The notes: generated from the letters alone by a model not told the origin. Counted from the first letter of the stretch, positions 10,343 through 22,832 are shown. The stretch: 64,000 nucleotides of DNA from Siphonodentalium dalli (GCA_032622095.1 CP136064.1:40633912-40697911); one strand, 5' to 3'. Numbers and translations: made by a program.

Positions 10343-10766
10343 CAGATCTGAAAATATTGTGCCGGACATTTGGAGAATGAAGTCCCCAGAGGATGCACAG
10401 TGGGCTAGCATCACTAAATTCACCTTCTGGGGACCTCATTCTGCTAAGGCTTCATCTTCTCTGGAAAGTAACTTTATCATCAAATTAACAAGTGTTTATA
10501 GTTTCTTTAGAATTTTTTTTTCTTTTTTAGTTGAGTTTCTCTATATCCCCAAATTGGCAGACGACATAATGCATCGAGGTGCCCAATGGGTGCACATAAC
10601 AATTTTCACCATATGGGAATTGCAATCTATCTCGGTCTCCCATAGCAGAATGAGGTCCTCAGAGGATGAATTTGGTGATGCTAGCCTTCTGTGCATGATA
10701 GCGTCACTAAATTCACCCTCTGGGGACCTCATTCTGCAAATGTCCAGCACCATATTTTAAGGCCTG
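10343..10766. mobile_element. Family A hAT-like element, 424 bases, duplication GAGGTCAG
   Basis: Left end CAGATCTGAAAATATTGTG, right end ATATTTTAAGGCCTG, with flanks GAGGTCAG at 10335-10342 and 10767-10774. The left palindrome is reduced; the right one is complete. Confidence 0.8.
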
Positions 10767-10840
10767 GAGGTCAGACCAATATTATTTATCAATAATGATC
10801 ATTGAGAAAATCATCTAGATGTCTGCAGAAGGTTTCTTAA

Positions 10841-11087
10841 CCCTTTGAGTGCCAGGTCGATTTTTTGTATCGACCCATATACCCTGTGCCAATGCATTCT
10901 CTTATATATGTGAGTCGACCATAGGTCGCCTCGCATATATAAGAGAATGCATTGGCCTAACAAATTTTTGTGTTTTTTTTTGTTTTACCATTTTTTTTTA
11001 CTATTTTAATAATTTATTCTTATACTCTTTAACAGACTTATTTTGTAGGTTTAGGGCCGATTAGATCGGCCCCTGGCACTCAAAGGG
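10841..11087. mobile_element. piggyBac-like MITE with the 72-base palindromic core
   Basis: TTAA flanks both ends (10837-10840 and 11088-11091). Termini are CCCTTTGAGTGCCAGG and CCTGGCACTCAAAGGG. TTAA targets and CCCTTT ends are characteristic of piggyBac-type elements. Near the left is a palindrome reading GCCAATGCATTCTCTTATAT, then GCGAGTCGACCATAGGTCGC in most copies, and its return arm. Confidence 0.8.
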
Positions 11088-11091
11088 TTAA

Positions 11092-11640
11092 TTATAATTA
11101 CATTATCTTTTTTGTGATGAAAAATGAATTGTTATCTGAGTTGAAGTCTCTAAAATTATGGTAAAAGTAGTTGCTATTAATGAACTGATTTGGGTTTACC
11201 CGTAATGGTATATGAACACAGTGTATCTGCAGAAGTACAATTACTGTATGTGGATTAACATGGTTCATCTCTCTCTGAAGACAAAAATTTTGAAATTATT
11301 TATGTTGGAAATCACAAAAAGTGTAATCAAATAAGATTTAAACATCATTATTTTGACTTTATTTGAATCCTTGGTCAGTCATGGACATTTGTCTAACCCA
11401 ATTTTTCTTCTATAATGCTTTTCAGAATGTTCATGAATATGCAACTGCAAGATAGATTTATGTCGCTTCTGGCGCTAAAATGGTGGACAAATGTTGTAAT
11501 GATCAGAACAAGAACAGAACTGGCCAAAACGAGCCTTGGTACTTTGACAATTAATCAGTTTTAATTTCATATTGAATTTATTTCTTATCAGATAACTTTT
11601 ATGTACCAATGTTACGGAGTTTACTCTTTCCGATAAATAA
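11092..11640. other. No feature recognised
   Basis: AT-rich DNA without an open frame, RNA gene or clear repeat boundary that I can support. Confidence 0.4.
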
Positions 11641-11654
11641 AACTTTAATCCGAT

Positions 11655-12240
11655 TCTAAACCCAAATTACTATTTATTCGGCATCAGATGTGAAAAATAT
11701 TGGATTGAGTCGAGGAAACCATCCTTCAAAGCTCTATTAGATTTTGAAATTTATTTATTTTCTACACCTCAGATTCCATATATTGTGATGCCTGGTTCGA
11801 ACTGGAATTCCCCAGCACGTGTCATTACGACTGTAAACAGACATCCTCTTGTCACATGTGATCGGCATGGTATTATAACTTGTCATACATGAAACATAAT
11901 TACTGAATCAGGAATAAGTATACCTATGTATCCGCATGCCAGTTATAAAAAGATACTTTCAACTTTGTTTCTGGCGATAATTTTCGTCTTCTTTTAATTT
12001 GAGAATCTTTTTAATTCCGATCACCGCTAAAAACAACCTCCCAGCTCTCGTTACGATGTCCGCACATATCCGTATATGTTTCTGTTGCAATTTTTACTAG
12101 GCTGACTACAATTCCTGTGTAGAAAAAAATAGATTCCAAAAAATAGAAATCTATTATAAATAGGAGCTTTGAAGGGTGGGTTCCTCGACTCAAATCAAAC
12201 ATTTTTTTAACCCCAACCCAAAATAAATACTAATTAAGGG
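11655..12240. mobile_element. Element with about 80-base diverged terminal inverted repeats
   Basis: The left block (TTGAGTCGAGGAAACCATCC then TTCAAAGCTC) is the approximate complement of the right block (GAGCTTTGAAGGGTGGGTTC then CTCGACTCAAATC). The outer parts AATTACTATTTATT and AATAAATACTAATT also pair. No coding sequence and no clear target duplication, so the class is open. Confidence 0.6.
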
Positions 12241-13005
12241 TGTTAAATCATACAGGGGTATCTTCAATATTTGACATACCGGTAGATTGGAAATATTTCC
12301 AAGTATTATTTTTGGCTTCAACTTTGATCTGCTTTTTCACCATTGAATGTTTGTTTCCTTTTGTGCCTTTTTCAGGGAATTCTAACAAATATTTTTTCTC
12401 TAACCTATGCAAATATAACTGAATATTTTAATAAAATAAAAAATATATAACATTTCACATTCAAACGAACTATTCACTGTTTCCAGTTTTATAGATGTTT
12501 ATTGCACTACTTGTAATATCCTGATTTTGTCTTTGATATAGCTATAATATCTTGCACTTAAACTATCTTTTTTTAAGTAGCAAATAGTTTGATTATTAAT
12601 CACTCAGGTTTTTTCAACATTCACTGACAGGAGTATCTTATACTCGAACAGCTTTAGATTTCATCTGGTTGTTGTATTTTGATTTGTTTCACTCTTAAGT
12701 TCTTCACGTTCTTTGTAGATAAAAAGTTCATCTCATATTTTTAGTATTCTACTAAATGCTGATGTGCATGGCCTTTTGTTCTGAAACTTATTCGGTGCAA
12801 CTGAACTACCATGGCATTGATAAGATAATCACTTTCAATATCAATGGCTTACATGTTTCCTGACACAATTCATAACTGACAGTAAGCGCATTTTGCTGGT
12901 GCAACTATTTGCAAGAAGTTGTTTCCTGAGTGGGATGTAGGCCCATGTGGTTTTGTTCGGTGTTAAAGGTCACTTAACGGACACCGAATGGTCATTCTTA
13001 TATAT
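12241..13005. other. No feature recognised
   Basis: AT-rich noncoding DNA. Open frames here are short and hydrophobic without domain signals. Confidence 0.4.
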
Positions 13006-13009
13006 TAAT

Positions 13010-13107
13010 TTCCAATGAATGGCAACAAGCCATATTTCCGACTAAATCCTGAAAAGTTACCCATAATTCTGCTGTGGTTAAGGAGTTGATTAATTAGAAC
13101 ATTACTG
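13010..13107. repeat. Family B right half only
   Basis: Begins at CCAATGAATGGCAACAAGCC, where full copies have the palindrome centre, and runs to GAACATTACTG next to TA. The left arm is missing. Confidence 0.8.
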
Positions 13108-13313
13108 TAATCACCTCATCTATGGGAGAAATTTTGGAAATTTGTGACATTGTACCTCAACCTTGTAAGTGTGATGTAATTTAGAGGCAGATGTATTTGA
13201 TGAGAGCTATTTTATATGAACTCTCCCATTTTCATAGCAATAATTCAAGGTTCAGCCTAGAAGGAAACATTGGAGACGTCTTCTCCCTAAATTGTGTCAC
13301 TTCTCCCTAATTG

Positions 13314-14405
13314 TCCCCTGAAAAAAAAAATTCGGGGGACTATTAAAATAGCCGGTGTCCGTCCGTGCGTCCGTGTGTCCGTGCATCCGGGAAATGGTTT
13401 CCGGATGATAACTTTAGTTTCGGTTATTAGATCAAAAGCAAATTTCATAGGTTAGTTTATCAGACCAAAATAAAGGTCAAGTTCGAATATGGGTTTGCTC
13501 CGCCCATTTTTGCGAGAGTTATGGCCCTTTTTTTACTTAGAAAACCCCTGAAAGTTGGTTTCCGGATGATAACTTTAGTAGAGTTAATCGGATTCAAACC
13601 AAATTTGGTAAATTACTTTCTCCCAGCAAAACACAGGTCAAGTTCGAACTTTGGTTCTGCCCGACCATTTTTGGCAGAGTTATGCCCCTTTTTCGACATA
13701 GAAAATTCAGTTTTTCTTCTGTTTTTTGGTTTCAGGATGATAACTTGATTTTGGATTGTTTATATGCAAAACCCGTTTTATTGTGGATTACTTATATCAA
13801 AATACGGCTCAAGTTCGAATTTCGGATTAATTCGATAATTTTTGCGAGAGTTATGGCCCTTTTTTGTCTGCCGACCCGACATATAAAACCCCAAAAGTTG
13901 GTGTCTGGATGATAACTTTAGTAGAGTTAATCAGATTTAAACCAAATTTGGTATGGGTCTTTCTCCCAGCAAAACACAGGTCAAGTTCGAATTCGGGTTC
14001 CGCCCGCCAATTTTCACCAGAGTTATGTCCCTTTTTTACTTAGAATTTTTGCCAATTTGAGGTTTCCGGATGAAAACTTTAGTAAATGTGTACTGAATGA
14101 AATTAAATTTGGTATATGTAGGTTTACTAGCACAAAAGACAGATCAAGTTCGACGAATTTGAGTTTGAACCGATGATTTTGCTCAGAGTTATGGGCTTTT
14201 CGACTTAGAAAATTCAATTTTTCTTGTAATTGTCTTCATTTTGTGCCAATTTGAGGTTATATTTTGACTTTAAGAGTTTTTTTAAGATTTGGTTATTTGT
14301 ATGCATGACAGTAATGAGACAATGCACAAGTGTCTTATTCATATAGTATACTTCTACAAAGCCTCCGCTCCAAATGAAGCCACCGAGCGGCCTTTTATTT
14401 TGTCC
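13314..14405. repeat. CCCCCGA-type interspersed element with diverged internal units
   Basis: Starts GTCCCCTGAAAAAAAAAATT then CGGGGGACTATTAAAATAGCC and a GTCCGTCCGTGCGTCCG run. It continues with about five diverged units sharing GGTTTCCGGATGATAACTTT, AGGTCAAGTTCGAA and GAGTTATGGCCCTTTTT. The same leader appears in reverse at 58855-58935. The internal sentence is shared with the 170-base array at 2090. Confidence 0.65.
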
Positions 14406-15685
14406 TTGGGAGAAGTGACTTCTCTCCCATATACCAGTATGTATATGTCCCTACTGCATATTTAAACAGTGTTTTAATGGTGTAGTTACTCATTATAATA
14501 ATGAAATAAATGGGCTATTGTATTGCATATTGGTTCATTGAATGGTGAATTTGGGGTGTAAATTGAACTAGCTCCATTATAAAAAAAAAACCAGTTTACT
14601 TCTCCCTAATATTAAATTAAGGAGAAGTGACACCCAATTTGAAACCTCAAGGCTAGTCCATGCAATAAATGATCAGTGTTGTTTCATTGAAGTCACGCCA
14701 CAAATTTCATGCTCCAAACGGAAGCTCTGTCATGTCTTTACAATGTTTATCAAGTGCTGAAGGATCAATTTTGTCTACAAACTGTTTGTTAATCAGAGGA
14801 ACACATATTTATTTTTGTAAAAAGGAGATTTATTTATGTTGTTTGTAAAAGAACTATATTTTTGTCACTTATGAATATTCATGAAGCTAATTACTTATGC
14901 ACTGTTAATGTTTGTGATAATTTGGCATACTAAATTGTATTGATTGAAAGTGTTCAGTGTTCAAGTAATATTAAAATAGGTTTGAATGAGAATTTTTTTT
15001 TGGAGGAATTTGATGCTTGAGATACATATCTGTTGCATTTCCATGTTGTCAAAAAACTAGAAAACATTGACAGTTTTCAGTCTAATTTTCTTTCTTATTT
15101 TTTCTTTGAATTGCCAATAAGATTATGAGTTCACAGTTAAAGGCACGTGCGGCCTTAATTGTCGAAAATATTCATATTTGTTCCAAACACCGTAAACAGA
15201 AAAACATTAAAACGCATACAGTTCTGATCATATATACCATGACCACCGCGTAAACAGCATGTTATCATAAAGACCTACTATATTTTACCTAAGCATGAGC
15301 CTGAGTGTGTTACAGAAGACAGCACAATTCTACTGGCTAATCACACACAAATGTCATAAACGCTCTTTATTAGTTCCATATCAGGTATTCACCAACAAAG
15401 AACGCTCTTTATGTTTACCATCATAATATAAACAAACACCAGAAAAGTAACTTTGTATGCTTTTGTTTACATAACAATGGTCAAACAAATGACCATAACA
15501 TACTGTTTATGCGATATTTCTTATTTCTTACAAAGTCTATCTACATTTTGGTGTTCTTTCTGTTTGTGGCGGTTTTTGACGGGTGGAGATATTTTCACAG
15601 GATACCCACTGCCAAGGCCAACCGTGTCTTTAAACTCTATTGTTTAATAACAAAAGCAAATTAAAAATTTACATATGCCACCCAC
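14406..15685. other. No gene recognised
   Basis: AT-rich DNA. GAGAAGTGACTTCTCTCCC near 14410 and CTTCTCCCTAATATTAA near 14600 are small inverted motifs also seen near 13300, perhaps ends of an older element around 13280-14640. No coding exon is seen. Confidence 0.4.
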
Positions 15686-15985
15686 CAAGCCTGCAAATAG
15701 CGTGTCTGTCATTTGCAGAATGAGGTCCCCAGAGGTGCATTTAGTAATGCTATCCCGCAAAGAAGATAAAATACATAATCGATTTGACTAATGGTGAAGG
15801 TCACCAACTTCAACTGGGGAACTTAAATCTCTTCGTAGGTCTCCCATAGCAGTTGAGGCCAAAACAGAATGAGGTACCCAGAGGATGAATTTAGTGATGC
15901 TAGTCTGCCATGCAGGATAGCGTCACTAAATTCACCCTCTGAGGACCTCATTCTGCAAATGACAGACACACTATACGCAGGCATG
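15686..15985. mobile_element. Family A hAT-like element, 300 bases, duplication CCACCCAC
   Basis: Ends CAAGCCTGCAAATAGCGTG and ATACGCAGGCATG, with flanks CCACCCAC at 15678-15685 and 15986-15993. The left palindrome is collapsed; the right one is intact. Confidence 0.82.
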
Positions 15986-16250
15986 CCACCCACAAAAAGA
16001 CGAAGGGACAATGTCTCATTCAGCATCTAAATAATTTATATTTTTGTTCAAACTAATTTTATACACTGACGACCCAGACACTGCTCTGTTATATGCTTAT
16101 TGTGATGTCTCGTAAATGCCTGTTCATTTAATCGACTTACGTGCCAGTATTCTGTGTATATAACTGCTTTGTACATATCTAATGGGATAATCAATACTAC
16201 TAGAAAAGAAGCTAGAAATTACAAACTATATTTAAAACACATCTCAGATA

Positions 16251-16712
16251 TATGTGACCCGCCATATCAAATCCAGTCGTAAGTCGGGATTTTTTTACCC
16301 TGTGCCAATGCATTCTCTTATATATGAGAGTCGACCATAGGTCGCCTCGCATATATAAGAGAATGCATTGGCCTAACAATTTTTTACAATTTTAATAATT
16401 TTGTCTTGTATTCTTTAACAATTTTATAATTTCACCCATACAGAGCCCCAGACAAACATGAGCAGACAACACTCTTCTGTATGATTCTATATATGTGTGG
16501 GGCTCCCTGCAGGGTAATGGATGTTTTTTATTTTATGTCCTAAAAATTGTCAGAAACATTTATTTAAAAAAATGATAAAAAATTGTTAGGCCAATGCATT
16601 CTCTTATATATGCGAGGCGACCTATGGTCGACTCGCATATATAAGAGAATGCATTGGCACAGGGTAAAAAAATCACCGACTTACGACTGGATTTGATATG
16701 GCGGGTCACATA
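16251..16712. mobile_element. TGTGACCCGCC-type element carrying two palindromic cores
   Basis: Terminal inverted repeats of about 45 bases (TGTGACCCGCCATATCAAAT then CCAGTCGTAAGTCGG and complement), within TATG...CATA. Next to each end is a copy of the GCCAATGCATTCTCTTATAT palindrome (about 16303-16375 and 16588-16662). The middle contains CAGAGCCCCAGACAAACATG. A second copy is at 19629. Confidence 0.8.
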
Positions 16713-16804
16713 TGGTCACAATTAAATTTATTTCTCAGAGAAAATTATTGAACGATGTATGTTGTATGTCATTATAACAAACTAGTTAAAAGTTACAAAT
16801 ACCA

Positions 16805-16960
16805 GGTGCACCCGGTGGCACAATTGGTGAGGTGCATAGCACACTAAGTGGTCACAAGCTGTCCAGCAATGGTGTAGTTGATTTGATTACCGATAACATC
16901 GATGTGCAATCCACATGGAGAGATGATAATCTGATTAGTCTAATTTGGTCGTTTCTACGT
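16805..16960 (+). repeat. Possible tRNA-derived SINE head
   Basis: GCACCCGGTGGCACAATTGG resembles a tRNA-like start with an A-box, and GTGTAGTTGATTTGATTACC could be a degraded B-box. A complete cloverleaf was not found and no poly-A tail is seen; weak call. Confidence 0.25.
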
Positions 16961-17400
16961 GCACTGGAGTTTATTATCCAGTGAACTAAACTTTTCTGTA
17001 CTAAATGGATTCTCCCACTCAGTTATATTTTGCATCACCAGCATCACTAAATATTTGGCATGCCTTACAGCCAACAACTTCTTATGGCTCATAGGGATGA
17101 CCTCTGGTATTACTTGGAAATTTTAAGTTTCTGCATTTCTTATGGTCTATTATCCATTTGGAGGGATGTTAAGGATATATGAACAGACGACAGGTATACA
17201 AAAAGATAATACAAATGCATAAGGATTACTATTAATTGGTGGGAAATGTTCAGGTAATAAGTTCAACAAACGACCTATGGTCTGTTGAACTTATTATCTG
17301 AACATTTGCTAAGGGAACTACTCGTCAATGAGTATTTAGTATAGAAAGAGTTAACACTGAATGCACATCCTTCACTAATTAAACTGATGCCCTGATAAGG
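16961..17400. other. Dispersed repeat relative, noncoding
   Basis: Contains AATGTTCAGGTAATAAGTTC and its complement GAACTTATTATCTGAACATT around 17250-17310, a hairpin whose arm recurs near 7310 and 46155. AACTACTCGTCAATGAGTAT near 17320 recurs near 57105. Confidence 0.5.
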
Positions 17401-17413
17401 TGTAACAGATTAA

Positions 17414-17650
17414 CCCTTTGAGTGCCAGGGGCCCGATCTCATCGGCCCATAACCTACAAAATAAGTCTGTTAAAGAATATAAGAATAAATTATTAAAATT
17501 GTAAAAAATTGTAAAAAAAAAAAAAAAATTGTTAGGCCAATGCATTCTCTTATATATGCGAGGCGACCTATGGTCGACTCGCATATATAAGAGAATGCAT
17601 TGGCACAGGGTATATGGGTTGATACAAAAATCGACCTGGCACTCAAAGGG
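17414..17650. mobile_element. piggyBac-like MITE with palindromic core (GTGCCAGG type)
   Basis: TTAA flanks both ends; termini CCCTTTGAGTGCCAGG and TGGCACTCAAAGGG. Same family as 10841-11087 but in the opposite orientation, with the core palindrome at about 17535-17607. Confidence 0.82.
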
Positions 17651-17906
17651 TTAAAACTTCAGTCACCATCTATGATGATTGTAATTCATATCCCTCTCGT
17701 GCTCCTTTGTTTCTTGTGCTGTACTCTCATGTTTTTTCCCATTATACGCGGTAAGTGGTGTATTCGTAAAGTCCAGCTTACCGATATGTTATTCAGATAT
17801 ATATATTTTTAAGTGTACCACTGAAAATTCTTTGCTGCCAAAGAGTTTACCTAAACTTATTAATCTAGTCAATGTAAAAATTCTACTCTGCTGTGCTACA
17901 CCTAAA

Positions 17907-18018
17907 TAGTAATAACATACAAAGTACATAAGTATATGCATGCACCCGTTAAGCCAGTGCAGTAGTAATAACATACAAAGTACATAAGTATATGCATGCA
18001 CCCGTTAAGCCAGTGCAG
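17907..18018. repeat. Exact 56-base tandem duplication
   Basis: TAGTAATAACATACAAAGTA begins both copies (17907 and 17963), and each ends CCCGTTAAGCCAGTGCAG. No differences were seen, so it is recent. Confidence 0.9.
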
Positions 18019-18149
18019 TGTTTGGGTTCTATATATTCATTTACATTGAAATTTAGCATCAGCATTCCCCAAACAGGTGTAGATTTTTCACTGTGTTCAG
18101 GCAAACGAACTGTGGCAACTACTATTGTGCAAATTAAGAACTGAATATC

Positions 18150-18622
18150 CCTTTTTATACGCCTCTTTGAAACAAACAGTTTTATATTGTAATCAGCCTG
18201 CCTGTCCATCCATCTGTCCGTCAATCCCGTCTATATTTGGTTTCCGACCGATAACTCCAGTTGGTATTATTTGATCTGAACCAAAGTTGGTTCGTTTGTT
18301 TATCTGCCAAAAATACAGGCCAAGTTCATATATGGGTTCCATCCTATTATTTCTGCATGAGTTACAGGTCTTTTTCGACTTAGAATTTGCCCAATTTCAT
18401 AACATTTTGGTTTCCGACCAATAACTCCTGTTTGGATTATTTATCTGAACCAAAGTTGGTATGTGTGTTTATCAGCCAATAATACAGGCCAAGATAAAAT
18501 ATGGGTTTCATCCAATTATTTTTACATGAGTTGCAGCCCTTTTTCAACTTAATGCAGTTGATTTAATAACAGTTTTAAACTAAGGGTTGTATTTAGCCAC
18601 ACCCCAGCGATGCTTCTGTTTT
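18150..18622. mobile_element. Short ATACGCCT-ended relative of the 2036 element
   Basis: Left CTTTTTATACGCCTCTTTGA, right GTTGTATTTAGCCACACCCC then AGCGATGCTTCTGTT. About two internal units read GGTTTCCGACCGATAACTCC. Confidence 0.7.
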
Positions 18623-18785
18623 TTCTTATCAAAAAGATTTAGTTTGGAGAATGTCATTGTCACACTTTATGCATCGGCAGATTATAACAATCCTTAGCTT
18701 ATGGTGGGGAATCTGTAAATAGGCTCATCCTGTTCTGCATTAGTTGCGGTTGTAATATACCGGTAAGTACATTTCACTGTCACTA

Positions 18786-18900
18786 CTGGATAATATTTCA
18801 CTGCCATGGGTAGTGGGGATAATATTTTACTGCCATGGGTAGTGGGGATAATATTTTACTGCCATTGGTAGTGGGGATAATATTTTACTGGGTAGTGGGT
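18786..18900. repeat. 29-base minisatellite
   Basis: Four units of GGATAATATTTTACTGCCAT then GGGTAGTGG. Confidence 0.85.
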
Positions 18901-19625
18901 GCAAACTGAAAGTTAATAATTGAAGTGGACATTGACATTCTCCAATATAAACATTGTGGTTATGTTAAGGTATGGTGTGAATGCTGATGTATTAATTCCA
19001 GATATGCAAATGAATGGAAATTATCTCATTTTGATTTAGAACCCTGATACTGAAAATATTCACACCGTTGATCACATTTGTTCTGATCTGCCGATAAAGA
19101 CACATACACATTGCTTTAATTAATAATAAAATAGACAAGTATAGAAAGCTGGCCAATCCAGAGTTAATCAGAGTGTTCAATTCAATAATCAATTAGCTAT
19201 ATCTCTCTTGAACCATACACTTAATTTTAAATTAATTTGCCAATTTTTAGCTATATAAACTCCAAACTCCAAGCTTTCCGTAGATGTCTATATTATTTTT
19301 AAAGATGCATTCAGGATTCCAGACCTGCATTTACAAAACAGCATAAAATCATTATTTTAACAATTTTTCTGCTTGATTCTGTTGAAAAAATGTTGAACAC
19401 AAAATTGGCATTTAAACTGGACATATAGAAACCAAGGAATATAATTTTGTTATTGAAAAATTAAAACAAAATTCCTGCTAAAACATAAATATTGTATGAA
19501 ATAATTGCATAGAAATTCAATATCAAACAAAATGGCATCTTTCTTGTAGCAATTCTTGTTCGAAACATGTTATTTTATATACTTGAATCTAAATAAAAAG
19601 TTAAATAATTGGTCTGGAACCCTGA
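18901..19625. other. No feature recognised
   Basis: AT-rich DNA with no supported exon or repeat boundary. Confidence 0.4.
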
Positions 19626-19628
19626 ATA

Positions 19629-20091
19629 TATGTGACCCGCCATATCAAATCCAGTCGTAAGTCGGGATTTTTATACCCTGTGCCAATGCATTCTCTTATA
19701 TATGCGAGTCGACCATAGGTCGCCTCGCATATATAAGAGAATGCATTGGCCTAACAATTTTGTATCATTTTTTAAAAATAAATGTTTCTTACAATTTTTA
19801 GAACATAAAATAAAAAACATCCATTACCCTGCAGGGAGCCCCACACATATATAGAAGCATATAGAAGAGTGTGGCCTGCTCATGTTTGTCTGGGGCTCTG
19901 TATGGGTGAAATTATAAAATTATTAAAGAATAGAAGAAAAAATTATTAAAATTGTAAAAAATTGTTAGGCCAATGCATTCTCTTATATATGCGAGGCAAC
20001 CTATGGTCGACTCGCATATATAAGAGAATGCATTGGCACAGGGTAAAAAAAATCCCGACTTACGACTGGATTTGATATGGCGGGTCACATA
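19629..20091. mobile_element. TGTGACCCGCC-type element, second copy, inverted interior
   Basis: Same termini and same pair of palindromic cores as 16251-16712, but the unique middle (CATTACCCTGCAGGGAGCCC, then CATGTTTGTCTGGGGCTCTG) is reverse-complemented. Because the ends are symmetrical, insertion in the opposite orientation explains this. Confidence 0.82.
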
Positions 20092-20166
20092 TCTTTAAAT
20101 GGATTGGTCTTTATCCGCGGGTTTTGATAAGAATTAACATCAACTGTATCATTGATGAGCACTGAT

Positions 20167-20590
20167 CAAGCCTGGATATAGTGTGTCTGAAATTTGCAGA
20201 ATGAGGTCCCCAGAGGGCGAATTTAGTTATCCCACACCGCACTGTGGGCTAGCATCACCAAATTCACCCTCTGGGGACCTCACTTTGCTTAGGCCTCATA
20301 TCTTCTGGGAAGTATCTATATAGTTTCAAATTAACATTAGTTCACTTTCTATATCCGCTAATTTGCAGGATAAAATGCATAATCGGGGTGACTAATGGGT
20401 GAACATCACCAACTTTAACTGGAGAACTTCAATCTGATACTAGGTCTCCCATAGCAGTTGAGGCCTAAGCAGAATGATATTCCCAGAGGGTGAATTTGGT
20501 GATGCCAGTCCGCCTTGCGAGATAGCATCATTAAATTCACCCTCTGGGGACCTCATTCTGCGAATGTCAGACACACTATATCCAGACTTG
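20167..20590. mobile_element. Family A hAT-like element, 424 bases
   Basis: Ends CAAGCCTGGATATAGTGTG and CACACTATATCCAGACTTG. Flanks GCACTGAT and GTACTGAT match at 7 of 8 positions. Two palindromes with the shared spacer between them. Confidence 0.82.
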
Positions 20591-20671
20591 GTACTGATGT
20601 ATAGTCGCTGTCCACACCTGACTTACTTGCTGAATTCTCTGCAAGTTAATATTAGTGCACAATGTGTTATA

Positions 20672-21006
20672 TATAGAGGATCTCACATGAGTTTCTATTT
20701 TATACGGAATTTATCAACCGAGTTCACTAAATTCGATTTGAGCCGAGGTTTACCGAGGCTCAAATAGAATTTAGAGGACGAGGTTGATAAATTTCGTATA
20801 AAATAGGACGAGTGTGAGATACCTTTTATCACATGATCAAATAAACCCGAAGCAACGCGAAATATTCATCGAAAACAACAATCATAAACTACAGCGATCG
20901 CAAGTTATTTGAAGAACGCCGTGACGTCATCGCACCCGCTGATATTAAACGTGTCTATTACCGATAATTATGAAACTGCTTTCATGGCCAAATTATGTGA
21001 TAAAAG
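20672..21006. repeat. Hairpin repeat related to 9320-9655
   Basis: TATAGAGGATCTCACATGAG starts a 150-base hairpin, followed by TTATCACATGATCAAATAAA and about 150 bases, ending near ATTATGTGATAAAAG. It aligns closely to the inside of the 9278 element and so marks that repeat's own limits. Confidence 0.7.
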
Positions 21007-21257
21007 TGTATACTGAATATGTTTGAGTTTTGACACTGGTATAGTAATAGTAAATTACGTATATATTGTACAGTTCAGTATTCATGTACTGTGAACAATA
21101 ACTTGTGATTCAGAAATAGTGCTGTAAAATCTTTTATACAATTATAAATTGTACATGTATATTGAGGTTTGAAGCTTGTAATTCAATGCATTTCTAGTTC
21201 AGACTGATGGTCTCTCAAATCAAGACAACATTCCCATACTTTTTGGACATCTATGTA

Positions 21258-21716
21258 CAACACTGAGTTTAGTGTGCCTGTCATTTGCAGAATGAGGTCC
21301 CCAGAGGGTGAATTCAGTGACACTATCCTGCATAGCAGGCTAGCATCGCCAAATTCACCCTCTGGGGACCTCATTCTGCTTAGGCCTCATCTGCTATGGG
21401 AGACATACTCAGATTGAAGTTCCCAAATGGTGAATATTGTGATGTACACCCATTGGGAACCTAGATTATGCAATGTGTCGTCTGCTAATTTGTAGATATG
21501 GAGAAACTAAACTAAAAAAAGAAATAGAATCTATGTGAAAAAGTTTCTATAGAAATTTGATAATAAAGAAACTTTCCAGAGAAGATGAGGCCTAAGCAGA
21601 ATGAGGTCCCCAGAGGACGAATGTGGTGATGCTAGCCTGCTGTATGGGATAGCGTCACTAAATTCACCCTCTGAGGACCTCATTCTGCAATGACAGACAT
21701 GCTATCATCAGGCTTG
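21258..21716. mobile_element. Family A hAT-like element, 459 bases, duplication TCTATGTA
   Basis: Ends CAACACTGAGTTTAGTGTG and GCTATCATCAGGCTTG, with flanks TCTATGTA at 21250-21257 and 21717-21724. It is the longest copy, with both palindromes complete. Confidence 0.85.
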
Positions 21717-21724
21717 TCTATGTA

Positions 21725-22570
21725 TATAAGACCCACATAATGTTTATGTCCCCTATTATTTTTCTATGGAGCCATTAACAAACAGTTTTTCTGTTGGTTT
21801 AACAGTGTATAAGGGCTAAAAATACATTCCTGCAAGATACCGCACATCTGTGCCTGGAATTGTTCACCAAGTTAACATGGGCTTGCAACTCGCTCTGCTG
21901 CCCCCTCCCCCAACTGAACTGCTGACTTGACCATTTTCTGTTTGCAATGTGTCTATCGATGGTCAGATTAATGTTTGTGGTCTCGTAATTGATGCTTAAT
22001 TTTTTTAATCTGTCCAACATACAAAAAGTGGCCTTCAAGATAATTCCATCCATATAATATATATTTATATAATACAAACATTAACAAAATGCTCTTAAAA
22101 ATGCTGCCGTGGTTTTCAAACCCTAAATTACAACAACAACAAACATTTATATATATATATAATTTGGTGTCGTGCATACCACGTTTGTCACATTTAAGAA
22201 ATAAATTTCTTTGGTTCAAAACAGCTTTAGCAGACATTAATAAGTTCTTATTTATGGAAAGCCTCATTGATGTAATATCTGAGTCCTTTCTGAACTGAGG
22301 CATGAATTTTTACTATTTTTAGAAATTTGGAAAGCTATCTTTTAACACGTTGACTGAAGTCACTGCAAACTCCCATTCAATTACAAGCAAAAATGAATAG
22401 ATAACTCGTGTTTGGCAGTCAACATGTTAAAAATATTTTTAAAGTGAAATATGTACTTTGGGAGTGGGAGATTATTAATGCAAACGTGTCTTCAAAAACA
22501 GTTTCGAAGAAAATTTTATTGTCATTGTTGTTTGAATTTTTGGAGAGAAGGGATCTATAAGACAACATCT
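21725..22570. other. Noncoding stretch, no feature recognised
   Basis: Open frames on both strands overlap antisense to each other at 21800-22300 and contain simple AT repeats (TATATATATA near 22150). None shows a domain. Confidence 0.4.
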
Positions 22571-22574
22571 TTAA

Positions 22575-22832
22575 CCCTTTCATGATGACAGCTGTGCTGG
22601 TGCAGCATTAAAGATCCTGTGCCAGTTCATTCTCTTATATATTGAGTCCCCCTTAGGGAGCCTCACATATATGAGAATGCACTGGCTAATAAGGTCAAAC
22701 AAATATAGTTAGGCTAATGTATTCTTTTATATGTGAGGCTCCCTATCGGACCCTATGGGAGACTTGCATAGATAAGAAAATGCATTGGCACAGGGTTTTT
22801 GCAAAATTTCAGGAAGCTCCAGCATGGAAGGG
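22575..22832. mobile_element. TTAA-flanked element, CATGATG shell, two diverged cores
   Basis: TTAA on both sides; ends CCCTTTCATGATGACAGCTG and GGAAGCTCCAGCATGGAAGGG. Contains two degenerate copies of the GCATTCTCTTATAT palindrome. Confidence 0.75.

Noticed and set aside
10167-10760. A 197-codon plus-strand frame
   Set aside because: It runs through a family B MITE and a family A element; the residues are those of the repeats in translation.
16251-20091. Programmed inversion of the interior between the two TGTGACCCGCC elements
   Set aside because: The ends are symmetrical, so simple insertion in opposite orientation gives the same picture.
22089-22303. Overlapping open frames on both strands
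   Set aside because: They are antisense to each other, AT-rich and without domain; at most one could be real and nothing supports either.
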